Of a DNA stretch of 42,990 bases, positions 34,330 through 42,834 are shown piece after piece. Each line of letters starts with the position of its first letter. Within the stretch, counting starts at the first letter, position 1. The notes beneath the pieces are model-generated. The model saw only the letters and a list, made by a program, of their open reading frames with translations. It ran no database searches and was not told the origin of the DNA. The translations under genes and the position numbers were made by a program. Source of the DNA: Myxococcales bacterium (GTDB lineage: Bacteria > Myxococcota_A > Bradymonadia > UBA4248); the NCBI GenBank assembly GCA_004554395.1, contig SFMP01000143.1, positions 1 through 42,990 of the forward strand, written 5' to 3'.

Positions 34330-34794
34330 ATGATGAGCCAAAACATTCCGAAAGTGTTCAAGGCGTGCTTTTTGACGTCGTTTGGCATTATCGTGGCGGC
34401 TGTTATTGTGTCATTTTTTGTCAAAGAACTTTATTTTGCTACACAAGTTGGCATATCAGGAGGAATAGGTATCGCGCTTTTAGCGGGATATATGTTATGG
34501 ATAGGTCGCACGGTATCGGGCGCAAAATCGCAGATGGAGTCGGATAAGGCGGGCGATGTTGCGTCGGGTGTTGCGACGAAGATTCAAATTGCTTCGTTAG
34601 TTAGACTCTTTGCGACGGCGGCGATACTCGTCGTGCTCATCGTTGCCTTCAAGTTCGAGCCAGTCGCGATTATCGTCGGTATATCGGGTCTCTACATTCC
34701 GTATGCCGTCGTTCCGTTGCTCTTCAAGTCGTCGGATGCGGACACGCCGCAGCCCGAGGGCACGAAAGAGGTCTCTGAGGATAAAGATAAATGA
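34330..34794 (+). CDS. atpI: ATP synthase subunit I-like membrane protein
   Basis: 154 residues from the ATG at 34330 (a second ATG follows at once; the GTG at 34315 is less likely). Four hydrophobic segments arranged as two hairpins match AtpI (PF03899), a chaperone for c-ring assembly. Sequence similarity in this family is low, so the name rests mainly on size, topology and position between atpZ and atpB. Its stop overlaps the atpB start as ATGA. The C-terminal tail is acidic (EGTKEVSEDKDK). Confidence 0.8.
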   Translation: MMSQNIPKVFKACFLTSFGIIVAAVIVSFFVKELYFATQVGISGGIGIALLAGYMLWIGRTVSGAKSQMESDKAGDVASGVATKIQIASLVRLFATAAILVVLIVAFKFEPVAIIVGISGLYIPYAVVPLLFKSSDADTPQPEGTKEVSEDKDK

Positions 34795-35564
34795 TGAACT
34801 TTGCTTTGGCAGAAGCGCACGAGATTCACAGTCTCATGGATTTTATTCCTGGTATCCATGAGTGGTTCAGTGAGTTTGGCAAATACGGTTCAACATGGCT
34901 CAATGGAACACCGATTTCTTTCACGCACGTCATGATGACGCTCTTGTCGATGGCGGTCGTCGTATTGCTCGTGTTCTTGAGCTGGAATAAATTCAAGCCA
35001 ACCCCCGATGCGAAGTTGACGCCGCGGACCTTTTTCGAGGTCATTATCGAAGCCGTCCACAACTTGCTCATCGACCAGATGCAAGACAAGCAAAAGGCGC
35101 GTCGCTACTTGCCGCTCGTCTTTGCGATTGCCGTGTTTATCTTCTTCAACAATGCGTGCGCGCTTTTACCAGGGCTTGCCCCTGCGACCGACAACTTGAA
35201 TACAAACGTCGGTATGGCGCTCATCATCTTTTTCGTGTCGAATATTGCTGGAATCCGCGAGAAGGGTTTCGTGCACTATTTTGCCGAGTTTTTGGGACCA
35301 GTTCGCAAGTGGTATGGTCTCCCCCTCATGATTTTGATGTTCCCGATCGAAATCATCGGTCAGCTCGTTCGCCCCGTCACGCTCTCGATCCGACTGATGG
35401 GGAACATGTATGGTGACCATGCCGTCGTCGGCGTCTTGATGACGCTCGTCGCCGCCGGTGTTCCTGCCGTCATGATGTGTCTCGGTGCCCTCGTCGTCGT
35501 CATCCAAACGGTGGTCTTTTGTATTCTCTCTGTCGTCTATATTTCTATGGCGATTGCTGAATAA
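34791..35564 (+). CDS. atpB: ATP synthase F0 subunit a
   Basis: 257 residues, five to six membrane helices. PVTLSIRLMGNMYGDHAV contains the essential Arg of subunit a, facing the c-ring. NACALLPGL and IQTVVFCILSVVYISMAI also fit the family. It forms the ion half-channels of the F0 motor. Its ATG overlaps the atpI stop. The atpE start follows about 50 bases later. Subunits b, delta and F1 are not encoded here, so the ATP synthase genes are split over at least two loci, as in several deltaproteobacteria. Confidence 0.95.
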   Translation: MMNFALAEAHEIHSLMDFIPGIHEWFSEFGKYGSTWLNGTPISFTHVMMTLLSMAVVVLLVFLSWNKFKPTPDAKLTPRTFFEVIIEAVHNLLIDQMQDKQKARRYLPLVFAIAVFIFFNNACALLPGLAPATDNLNTNVGMALIIFFVSNIAGIREKGFVHYFAEFLGPVRKWYGLPLMILMFPIEIIGQLVRPVTLSIRLMGNMYGDHAVVGVLMTLVAAGVPAVMMCLGALVVVIQTVVFCILSVVYISMAIAE

Positions 35565-35615
35565 TTCGTTTTGTTATTGGGTCATTTTGACCTTTTCTTT
35601 AGTTGGAGTATCAAA

Positions 35616-35981
35616 ATGTCTTTCTCTAAGAAAATTGCTCTCTTTTCGACGAGTGTTGTGACGTTCTTCCTTTTCGTCGTTCCATCGGCATTTGCTCAAG
35701 ATGGTGGCGCCGTCGCACAACAAGCGGCCAACGCAGTCGCAGAACTCGATAAAACAGCTGCAACGGGTGGGATGAACCTCATCGCTGCTGCGCTCGCCAT
35801 TGGCATCGCCGCCTGTGGTTGCGGTATCGGTCAAGGTCGTGCCGCCGAAGGCGCTCTCCAAGGCATCGCTCGCAATCCGTCTGCCTATAGCAAGATCTTT
35901 ACGCCGATGATCATCGCCTTGGCACTCATCGAATCGTTGTCGATTTATGCGTTGCTCGTCGCTCTCTTGGCCATCTTCTAA
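35616..35981 (+). CDS. atpE: ATP synthase F0 subunit c, with cleavable-type N-terminal extension
   Basis: 121 residues from the ATG at 35616, which has TTGGAGT about 8 bases upstream. The first 27 residues look like a signal peptide (KKIALFSTSVVTFFLFVVPSAFAQ), longer than the usual 80-residue subunit c. The hairpin follows: CGCGIGQGRAAEGALQGIARNPS in helix 1 and loop, LALIESLSIYALLVALL in helix 2 with the ion-binding Glu. The GQG/ES..Y pattern occurs in both proton and sodium rings, and Leu after ES favours the proton type. It is the last gene of the atp cluster, ended by a strong terminator. Confidence 0.95.
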   Translation: MSFSKKIALFSTSVVTFFLFVVPSAFAQDGGAVAQQAANAVAELDKTAATGGMNLIAAALAIGIAACGCGIGQGRAAEGALQGIARNPSAYSKIFTPMIIALALIESLSIYALLVALLAIF

Positions 35982-36006
35982 TCTCTATTAGAAATGTAGA
36001 CGATAT

Positions 36007-36034
36007 AGCCCTCCCGTCTGGGAGGGCTTTTTTT
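36007..36034 (+). terminator. Rho-independent terminator of the atp cluster
   Basis: AGCCCTCCC (36007-36015) and GGGAGGGCT (36020-36028) with loop GTCT and seven T. The region after it to 36310 has an A-rich run near 36185-36200 and a T-rich run near 36212-36220, but no gene I can support. Confidence 0.95.
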
Positions 36035-36310
36035 GTCGGTACTCGGTATCATTGTTTTGTTGGTACTCGCAGGACTGATGCGGAGATGTCGTATTCGGAA
36101 TGGCATCGGTTATCGATTGGGGCTAAAAAGCTCTGTCACTTATTCGCTCAAACGCCCATCCACGGCTGGTTTGACGATATCGATGAAAAAAAACGAAAAA
36201 AAACCGTCACATTTTTTTTAAAACGACATGATTCCCATAGAAAGGGCATGCGAAGGTCGGTCGCGTCGTTGCGATAATCGACGCATCCCATCTCCCCAAT
36301 AGGAGGCTAC

Positions 36311-37243
36311 ATGGGAACGAAGGACGTTTGCGAAAAACACCTGATTTCGCTCAACGATGTGTTCGCCGAAGTGTGGAATTTCAGGTCGAAAGTCCGGATT
36401 CACCCTGAGGCGTTATATGAAGCACCAACAGAGCACATTACGCACGCCAAACACGAGTATGTCCATAAATATCGCGACATATTCAAGTACTATCGCAACG
36501 AACTCAAGCTCAACATTGCCGTTTTGGGCGTCGAAAACCAGACAAAGCCAGAAAAAGCAATGCCTGCGCGCGTGATGACGTACGATGCGCTCTTTTATGA
36601 AGATCAATTCAGGCACTTGCGATCGGGCGAAAAGCTCATCCCTGTATTTACGAAGGTGCTCTATTTTGGGTATCATAAGAGGTGGACTGAGCCGCGATCG
36701 TTGAGCGAGCAGTGTCGTGTGCCGATCGAATTTGCCGATCAGTTTCAAGACTATAGAATCGAGGTCGTCGAACTCGCTTGGTTGACGGACGAAGAAATCG
36801 ATAGCTTGTCGGGGGATCTCAAAGTGGCTGCTATCTTTTTGCGAAAGTTGCGCTTAAATGAAATAAGCGAGTGGCCTAGGCTCAAAATTCAACATATCGA
36901 TGAGCTTCTCAATCTGTTCACTGAAATTACTAAACAATCAGAGTTTCAACGCATGAAAAGCGAATGCGCCGAGCGCAAAGGAGAGATAATGATGTGCGAC
37001 GTTTTTGAAAATTATAAAAAAGATCTCATTTCTCAGGGGATGACTATCGGTGAGGAGCGGGGTGAAAAGCGCGGAATTCAAATCGGTGAGGAGCGGGGTG
37101 AAAAAATCGGGGAGCTCAATCAACTACTCGTGATGACGAAACGGATCATGGGAAAGATGGGTTCGACGCTCGAAGAATCTATGCGTTATTTGCAATTGAC
37201 CGATGCCGAGAAGAATCTCATCCGCGGAGCGGTAGGGGCATAG
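36311..37243 (+). CDS. Rpn family recombination-promoting nuclease/putative transposase (PD-(D/E)XK)
   Basis: 310 residues, about the normal length. AGGAGG lies 5 bases before the ATG. The catalytic pattern of Rpn/PDDEXK_2 proteins is visible: Asp56 in KYRDIFK and Glu75-Asn76-Gln77 in LGVENQTKPEKAMPARVM, where Gln replaces the Lys as usual in this family. The C-terminal part holds Gly/Glu repeats (IGEERGEK twice, 36-base period) and ends LQLTDAEKNLIRGAV. Rpn proteins are RecA-independent recombination-promoting endonucleases and some act in phage defence as toxins. It is the intact paralogue of the truncated gene at 12186-12893. A displaced copy of part of its own sequence lies just downstream. 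Confidence 0.88.
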   Translation: MGTKDVCEKHLISLNDVFAEVWNFRSKVRIHPEALYEAPTEHITHAKHEYVHKYRDIFKYYRNELKLNIAVLGVENQTKPEKAMPARVMTYDALFYEDQFRHLRSGEKLIPVFTKVLYFGYHKRWTEPRSLSEQCRVPIEFADQFQDYRIEVVELAWLTDEEIDSLSGDLKVAAIFLRKLRLNEISEWPRLKIQHIDELLNLFTEITKQSEFQRMKSECAERKGEIMMCDVFENYKKDLISQGMTIGEERGEKRGIQIGEERGEKIGELNQLLVMTKRIMGKMGSTLEESMRYLQLTDAEKNLIRGAVGA

Positions 37244-37286
37244 GCGTTTCGTAGAGTTTCAACGCATGAAAAGCGAATGCGCCGAG
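36941..37286 (+). repeat. 33-bp direct duplication of an internal Rpn segment
   Basis: Bases 36941-36973 inside the Rpn gene (coding EFQRMKSECAE) recur exactly at 37254-37286, ten bases after its stop codon; similarity continues with a few changes to 36985 and 37298. This is a leftover of an alternative or duplicated 3' end. Confidence 0.9.
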
Positions 37287-37347
37287 TGCAAGGGGAGCGC
37301 GGAGCGGTTGCAGGCTTGTATTTGGCGCGTTGTGAGTATTAAAAGGA

Positions 37348-37560
37348 GCCCGTATTGAGCCCAACGGGCGAGATAGGGCGACACAAAGCCCGTATTGGCG
37401 CAGCCAATAGGGCGCACGGAGCCCGTATTGAGCCCAACGGGCGAGATAGGGCGACACAAGAGCGCGTATTGCCGGAGGCAAAAGCGCGACACAAAGCCCG
37501 TATTGGCGCAGCCAATAGGGCGCATGGAGCCCGTATTGAGCCCAACGGGCGAGATAGGGC
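37348..37560 (+). repeat. Array F of bulged-G TATT/AATA palindromes (6 units)
   Basis: Units at 37348-37379, 37388-37413, 37421-37452, 37462-37487, 37496-37521 and 37529-37560. Units 1, 3 and 6 share one sequence with inner stem GAGCCC/GGGCGAGA type, units 2 and 5 another (GGC/GCC), and unit 4 is GCGC with AAAA in place of AATA. This alternation suggests amplification of a two-hairpin block. Confidence 0.9.
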
Positions 37561-37598
37561 GACACAAGAGCAAACAAAAGTCGTAACGCATTGGCATC

Positions 37599-40500
37599 AT
37601 GTATAACATCGTCTATTTTGGAACGATAATCGGGCTCATTTTGTCGCTCGTGATACTCGTCTTTATGCACCGGCATTCGGGGCGGTTTTTGGGGCATACG
37701 CTGTCGCAGTGGGTGGCGCAGACGCGTAAAAAGCAGGACGAAATATCGGCCGATAAGTTGTTGCACGTGCGAAAGTTGCTCGAATGTTTGGCGCACGACG
37801 TGCTCAAGCACCGGTTGCTGGGGTTGCACTCGCTATTTGAGGAGATGCAACAGTATTATGGGGGTTCGGGCAAGAAGAAACTCGATTTTCGGGCCATATC
37901 GCCCGAGAAAGACGTGGCGTTTCGGGATGAATTTTTTCGGTTGTGCGGGATAAAGGCGCGCCCCGAAGAGCGGCTTTGGACGCGGTTTAGCGACGCGTTT
38001 AAGGAGATTTATCATTATACGGGGAAGCGGTTGGCGTTGCCGATGGTCGACCCGATGTTTTCGGCGGCGTTTAAGGTGCTCGTCGAGTTGCGGCGTGCGA
38101 TGGTGTGGCTCGTCAATACCGATAGCATGTGGGCGAAATCGTCGGTCCATTTTTACAAGATTTTGTCGCTCGATTACGTGAGTGTGTATCCGGCGACGCT
38201 CGCTTTGGCGGCTTCGTGCCGGATGGAAATCGACCCCAATGCCATGATTCAGGGGGCGATTGAGGCGGTGGCGGCTCAGACGAATCGCGCCGATATTGCA
38301 AATCGCATTCGGATTTATCGTTGTGATGGCGATCGATTGTTGTGCGATGCGCCGATGCGGACGCTGACGATGTGCATGACGCGATTGCTCGACAATGCGC
38401 TCGAACAGAGTCGGAACGTCGCGATCGAGGCGGCTTTTTTGACCGATGAATTTACGGGCGTGTCGAAGCTCATCATCAAGGTTTACGACGAATCGGAGGT
38501 GTTGCCAGCGACGGCCGATGAGGGCATGGGAATGCGCGGCGTGCGGCAAAATCTCGAAGCGTTTTCGGGGGGGATTGCCTACCGGAGCGAAGTGCGCGAT
38601 TCGTTTAAAAAAGCGGCGGTTTTGTCGATTTCGGCGTCGAGATTCGAGCCCGTCGTCGAGACGAAATTGCGGCGTAGTATGGTCGTCGAATTTATTGCCG
38701 TTGCCGCCGTAAACGTCGCCATTTTTTTGATTTGTTTTGCCAACGTGATCGGTGGGCCACCCGTCGAATTTGCGGGGAAAGGCACCGATATCGTCGAGTT
38801 TTATGCCGAGGTCGGGAAAGAGCTCGCGATTCCGCTGTGCACGGGCGGGCGCAATGTTCGAGCCGAGGTTCGAGCCGAGAATATCGCTTGCGTTGCCGAA
38901 CAATGTACGTTAGCGCGAGTTTTAGAAGAGTTGGAACCGTGCAAAAAGAGCATCAATGACCCCGAGTGTCCGGGCGTTTTGCGATGGACGCCGCAATTTA
39001 GCGACGGTCAGCGCCAAGGGCGTAACTACGAGCTTTCGATCGATTGCATCGCCGATGGACCCCCGCCGAGCGAAGATACTCGACGCATTCGCGTGCGCGT
39101 TTCGCGCCCCAATAGCGCCCCAAAAATCGCCTTCGTTCAAATCATCAACGATACAAAGGGGACGATGCACTACCTCACCAAGCGCGGCGAAATGACGCGC
39201 GTCGACGTCAACGATAAGTTGCGCTTGCGCGTTTTGGCCAACGACGCCGACGCCGATATCATCATGTATCGGTTGCGATCGCCCGATGGGACTGTAGTCG
39301 TCTCGACCGATGGCACGTTCGATCTTTCGCCGAAATGGAGCGCCTTTGCGACGTCGACGTTTGAGCTCGAAATCTCGGATAATATCGCTGCGTCGCTCTC
39401 GTTTAACATCGTTTTGGCGGCCGATAAACTCCACCCCATTGAGATCGTCAACGCCGATATCGTGACGTCGACGACGTCGGTGCGATTGCCTTGCGATGGC
39501 ACGCCCGAGGCGCGCGTTTGCCGAGTTCCCGATCGCAATATCAACGAATTGCGAATTATCGTGCGGTTTGACCCGCTACAATCGCGCATTCGCCCCGTCG
39601 TCGCGTTCCAAGTTTCCGACAATCACGGCATCGATCTGCGCTATATTCGACAATACTCCAATAAAACCGGAGAAACTCAGCTGGGCGACCAATGGGAAGT
39701 CTATTCGAAATCGACGCAACAGCTCATCGCCGTCGTCGAACTGACGAATATCGAAAAGCTCCCCAGCGCCAATGATTATGCGTTTACTTTCCGAATGCTC
39801 AGCAACGTCCATTCGTCGGAAAATTCGAGTTTTGCCGTCTATGCGAATGTATCGGATCTTTCGGATCGCATGCCGGCTGCCAAATCGCTCTTCATCTTCG
39901 CTTTTGCACAGCAAAAGTCTTCGAAATACGTCTTCACCTCGCAGCATCTCCAACTGCGGGAATACGAAGCCGAACAAGATGCGCAATATGCCGAAGATGG
40001 CACGTGGATTTATCCGGTCGAAGGCGAAAAGCTACGACAAGAACCCGTCGTCGATCGCATCGATTGCCAGACGCCAGAATTTGCCAGCGCCTTCGAAACG
40101 CCGTCGATTCAGAATCTCAAAAACGCTTGGCGCATCGATTTCAAGCTCAAGCGCGGATGTATCCCTGGGCTGGCTGTTTCGTTGCCCGCCAAAGAACGAC
40201 TTTGCACGGCCCATATCGGCTTTGGCAATCGCCCACCCGAAAAGGAAATCTGGATCATGCTCGATGCGCGACAATGCGCACCGCGAATCGACGAGTTGGC
40301 ACTCGTCGCTCAAGGAACCGACGACAGCACCTATCGATATGCTTTTACGATCGTCGATACCGATGGCGATTTGTCGAAGAACAAAATCCAAGTCTTGGGC
40401 AATGCACCCCATGAAATCGCTTTTGGTAGCGGATCGCACGCGCTAGGCGATGTCTATCGCGGCGAGATTCGGATCAAATCCGATTGCGACTTCAGCGAGA

Positions 40501-41177
40501 TCACGCCGCTAACGCTCGTCGCCACCGACGAGACGGGGCGAACGACGCAAAAAGTCATTGCCCTGCCGCAAGTTTGCCCGGCGACAATCGATACAGAAGA
40601 TGGGCGAAAATTCTTCGAAGTTTCGGAAGGAACGTTGATGGAAATTCCAATTGTTGCCGAAAATGATGCAAAACTATTATTAAAATCGAACTTTGGCAGA
40701 ATCGAAAACGGGGCATTTCGATGGCTCGCTTCGTGTAGCTATGGCGCAGGACCACACCGCATCGAAATACGCGATGCGCTACATCCGAATGCACATCCCA
40801 TCGAGATCGAAATCGAGTTGCGTTGCATGCCCAGGCTTTCGGTTTCGATCGACGATGCCCCCATCCAGCTCGATATTCCCTTCGATATCGCACCCAATAC
40901 CGAGCATCGCGTCAAAATATCGGGCGTCGACGCCGAACAATTCGAGTTCAATTTGGCTTCGTCGGCGCTGTATCCTTCATTGCGACTTACGGAGTCGATT
41001 CAAGATGGCGTCTACGGGCTAGGCGTCGCATGCGCTTCGCAAGAAGAAACCCAAGAGTCGATCCAAATCCAAGTCGTTCCAAAAGATCCCGCCAAATACA
41101 TCCATCCCGATCCCATCGTCATGACGTTCCGATGCCTAGCGCCGCCAAATACATCCATCCCGATCCCATCGTCATGA
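37599..41177 (+). CDS. Large membrane protein: histidine-kinase-like module plus long Ig/cadherin-like extracytoplasmic part
   Basis: 1192 residues. Membrane helix 1 is at about 5-23. The following part is kinase-like: LAHDVLKHRLLGL (His66) resembles the HisKA_3 phospho-acceptor helix, LLDNALEQS (Asn266 region) is an N-box and GMGMRGVRQNL a G2 box. The G1 box is degenerate (VYDESEV, lacking D-x-G). Membrane helix 2 is at about 362-384, and the remaining 800 residues would be outside the cytoplasm, with beta-rich repeats carrying DTDGDLSKN- and NDADADI-like calcium-type loops. No response regulator is adjacent. The 3' end is altered by a 53-base tandem duplication: the frame now ends in PPNTSIPIPSS, whereas the unduplicated frame would run to 41302. 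Confidence 0.75.
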   Translation: MYNIVYFGTIIGLILSLVILVFMHRHSGRFLGHTLSQWVAQTRKKQDEISADKLLHVRKLLECLAHDVLKHRLLGLHSLFEEMQQYYGGSGKKKLDFRAISPEKDVAFRDEFFRLCGIKARPEERLWTRFSDAFKEIYHYTGKRLALPMVDPMFSAAFKVLVELRRAMVWLVNTDSMWAKSSVHFYKILSLDYVSVYPATLALAASCRMEIDPNAMIQGAIEAVAAQTNRADIANRIRIYRCDGDRLLCDAPMRTLTMCMTRLLDNALEQSRNVAIEAAFLTDEFTGVSKLIIKVYDESEVLPATADEGMGMRGVRQNLEAFSGGIAYRSEVRDSFKKAAVLSISASRFEPVVETKLRRSMVVEFIAVAAVNVAIFLICFANVIGGPPVEFAGKGTDIVEFYAEVGKELAIPLCTGGRNVRAEVRAENIACVAEQCTLARVLEELEPCKKSINDPECPGVLRWTPQFSDGQRQGRNYELSIDCIADGPPPSEDTRRIRVRVSRPNSAPKIAFVQIINDTKGTMHYLTKRGEMTRVDVNDKLRLRVLANDADADIIMYRLRSPDGTVVVSTDGTFDLSPKWSAFATSTFELEISDNIAASLSFNIVLAADKLHPIEIVNADIVTSTTSVRLPCDGTPEARVCRVPDRNINELRIIVRFDPLQSRIRPVVAFQVSDNHGIDLRYIRQYSNKTGETQLGDQWEVYSKSTQQLIAVVELTNIEKLPSANDYAFTFRMLSNVHSSENSSFAVYANVSDLSDRMPAAKSLFIFAFAQQKSSKYVFTSQHLQLREYEAEQDAQYAEDGTWIYPVEGEKLRQEPVVDRIDCQTPEFASAFETPSIQNLKNAWRIDFKLKRGCIPGLAVSLPAKERLCTAHIGFGNRPPEKEIWIMLDARQCAPRIDELALVAQGTDDSTYRYAFTIVDTDGDLSKNKIQVLGNAPHEIAFGSGSHALGDVYRGEIRIKSDCDFSEITPLTLVATDETGRTTQKVIALPQVCPATIDTEDGRKFFEVSEGTLMEIPIVAENDAKLLLKSNFGRIENGAFRWLASCSYGAGPHRIEIRDALHPNAHPIEIEIELRCMPRLSVSIDDAPIQLDIPFDIAPNTEHRVKISGVDAEQFEFNLASSALYPSLRLTESIQDGVYGLGVACASQEETQESIQIQVVPKDPAKYIHPDPIVMTFRCLAPPNTSIPIPSS

Positions 41178-41193
41178 CGTTCCGATGCCTAGC
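41091..41193 (+). repeat. 53-bp-offset tandem duplication causing a frameshift
   Basis: Bases 41091-41140 recur exactly at 41144-41193 with GCC between. The offset of 53 is not a multiple of 3. In the second copy the frame coding AKYIHPDPIV continues as CLAEHIPTRIETLDLRF and stops at 41300-41302. Confidence 0.95.
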
Positions 41194-41370
41194 GGAGCAC
41201 ATTCCCACGCGCATCGAGACATTAGACTTGCGTTTTGATCGCGTACTGGATCCGAGCACTAGAGCCCCTTATTGCCACATCCCATTTATTTGCAGTTTTT
41301 AGCAATATGTGACAATACACGGGGCGCGGCTTTGATTCGCGTGCATAGAATACGAAGGGAGTGAAGTTTT

Positions 41371-42822
41371 ATGGCACAAGAACAGCGATTTGAACTCGTC
41401 AGCACGCTCGGACGCGGTGGTATGGCGGAAGTCTTTTTGGGATGGATGCACTCCGTAGGTGGATTGAGACGCAAAGTCGCCATCAAGCGCATTCTGCCCG
41501 AATTGATCCAGAAGCAGAGCAAGCTCTTCCAGCAAATGTTCGTCGACGAAGCGCGGCTCGCTTTTCAACTCGAACACGACAACATCGTGCGCGTTTACGA
41601 CGTCGGCCAGACGTCGAATACCTTCTTCATCGTCATGGAATACATCGAGGGATTCGACCTTAAATCGGTCATGGAGAAGTTGCGCACCAATAATACGATA
41701 TTTCCCCTTGGGGTTGCCATTTATATTACGTTGCAGGTCTGCGCAGGGCTCGGATACGCGCATTCGCTGACCGATGCCGAGGGCAAGCCACTCGGGCTCA
41801 TCCACAACGATATTTCGCCCCCCAATATCCTCATCGGGCGGCACGGCGAAGTCAAAGTCGCCGACTTCGGGCTTAGCGATGCGCGATCGAACGACGTCTC
41901 GACTCCCGAGGGCATGATCAAAGGCAAATTTGCCTATATTTCGCCCGAAAGTACTAAAAATCCACCAGCTATCACATCGCGAAGCGATATCTTCTCCATC
42001 GGCATCTGCCTCTGGGAAATGCTCGCCGGGCGTCGTCTATTCCAACGAAGCACCGATATCGAGACGTTTAAAGCCGTAAAGGCATGCGTCATTCCCGATA
42101 TCCGTCGGATCCGAAACGATATCCCCGACGAATTGCTCAAAGTGCTCTATAAGGCGCTTGCCCCCAATCCAGACGATCGCTACCAAACGTGTGAATCGCT
42201 CTACCTCGATTTGGCTTCGGTGGCGACTGCTTTGGCAATCCCCATCAATCGCTTCGATCTGTCGTGGATCGTCAATGACCTTGCCGACAATCGATGGTCG
42301 GAATTTGGCGGCGAAAAAGTCTCCGAAGCGATGCAAAAGACGTTGCAAGACGAATTGGGCGGCATGTTGCCGCCGGGCGACGCCGAAATCTTGGGCGAAA
42401 TCGTCACGGGCGTTTCGGTCGCCATCGACGTCAAAAGCAGCGAGCAGGCAATTGCACAAAATGCCAACTGGCTCAACGACGTCTTCGACGAAGTCGGATT
42501 CGAAGATGGCGCCGTCGTCTTCACCGATAAAGAAAAAGATAAAGAAAAGCAAGATGCCACAAAAGCATCCGATACGTCGAATCCAAGCGCAAACGGCCCA
42601 AAAACCGCCGCCGAAATCGCAGCACAAGAAGTCACACAAGATTCGCCTACGCGCCGTATCAACGACATCTTGCCATCGTCGAAATCCGTCCTCATCTCGC
42701 GCACATCTATGATCTCAGGCCCCCATCGTCATCTGCGATCCGCATGCTATGTCCTGCTCGGCCTCATCATCGGCGCCATCGCAACACTCGCTCTCGTCAT
42801 GCTTCACATCATCGACGTGTAG
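41371..42822 (+). CDS. Ser/Thr protein kinase with C-terminal membrane anchor, Myxococcota type
   Basis: 483 residues; AAGGGAG lies about 10 bases before the ATG. Kinase motifs: GRGGMAEV (14-21), VAIK lysine at 39, Glu60 in FVDEARL, IHNDISPPN (144-152), DFGLSD (165-170) and SPES. The loop has the SPxN form common in Myxococcota kinases, but the usual HRD is HND, so the Arg that contacts a phosphorylated activation loop is missing while the catalytic Asp remains. A linker of about 100 residues rich in Lys/Asp/Ala leads to one membrane helix at the C-terminus (about 460-480), so the kinase is a tail-anchored cytoplasmic enzyme. It differs in type from the two kinases at 5898-9194. Substrate unknown. 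Confidence 0.9.
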   Translation: MAQEQRFELVSTLGRGGMAEVFLGWMHSVGGLRRKVAIKRILPELIQKQSKLFQQMFVDEARLAFQLEHDNIVRVYDVGQTSNTFFIVMEYIEGFDLKSVMEKLRTNNTIFPLGVAIYITLQVCAGLGYAHSLTDAEGKPLGLIHNDISPPNILIGRHGEVKVADFGLSDARSNDVSTPEGMIKGKFAYISPESTKNPPAITSRSDIFSIGICLWEMLAGRRLFQRSTDIETFKAVKACVIPDIRRIRNDIPDELLKVLYKALAPNPDDRYQTCESLYLDLASVATALAIPINRFDLSWIVNDLADNRWSEFGGEKVSEAMQKTLQDELGGMLPPGDAEILGEIVTGVSVAIDVKSSEQAIAQNANWLNDVFDEVGFEDGAVVFTDKEKDKEKQDATKASDTSNPSANGPKTAAEIAAQEVTQDSPTRRINDILPSSKSVLISRTSMISGPHRHLRSACYVLLGLIIGAIATLALVMLHIIDV

Positions 42823-42834
42823 TGTTTGAGGAAT

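Noticed and set aside
35616..35981. Sodium-type ATP synthase c-ring signature (GQG with ES...Y)
   Set aside because: Cyanobacterial and chloroplast proton rings show the same residues, and the Leu after ES and Leu instead of Val at the 63-equivalent favour proton use. Not enough for a sodium claim.
36033..36221. 62-codon open frame after the atp terminator
   Set aside because: It begins in the T-run of the terminator with no ribosome site and has a Lys-rich random-looking end.
37259..37829. Open frames on both strands across array F
   Set aside because: They translate the palindromic repeats (ALCRPISPVGLNTGS-type repeats), not a protein.
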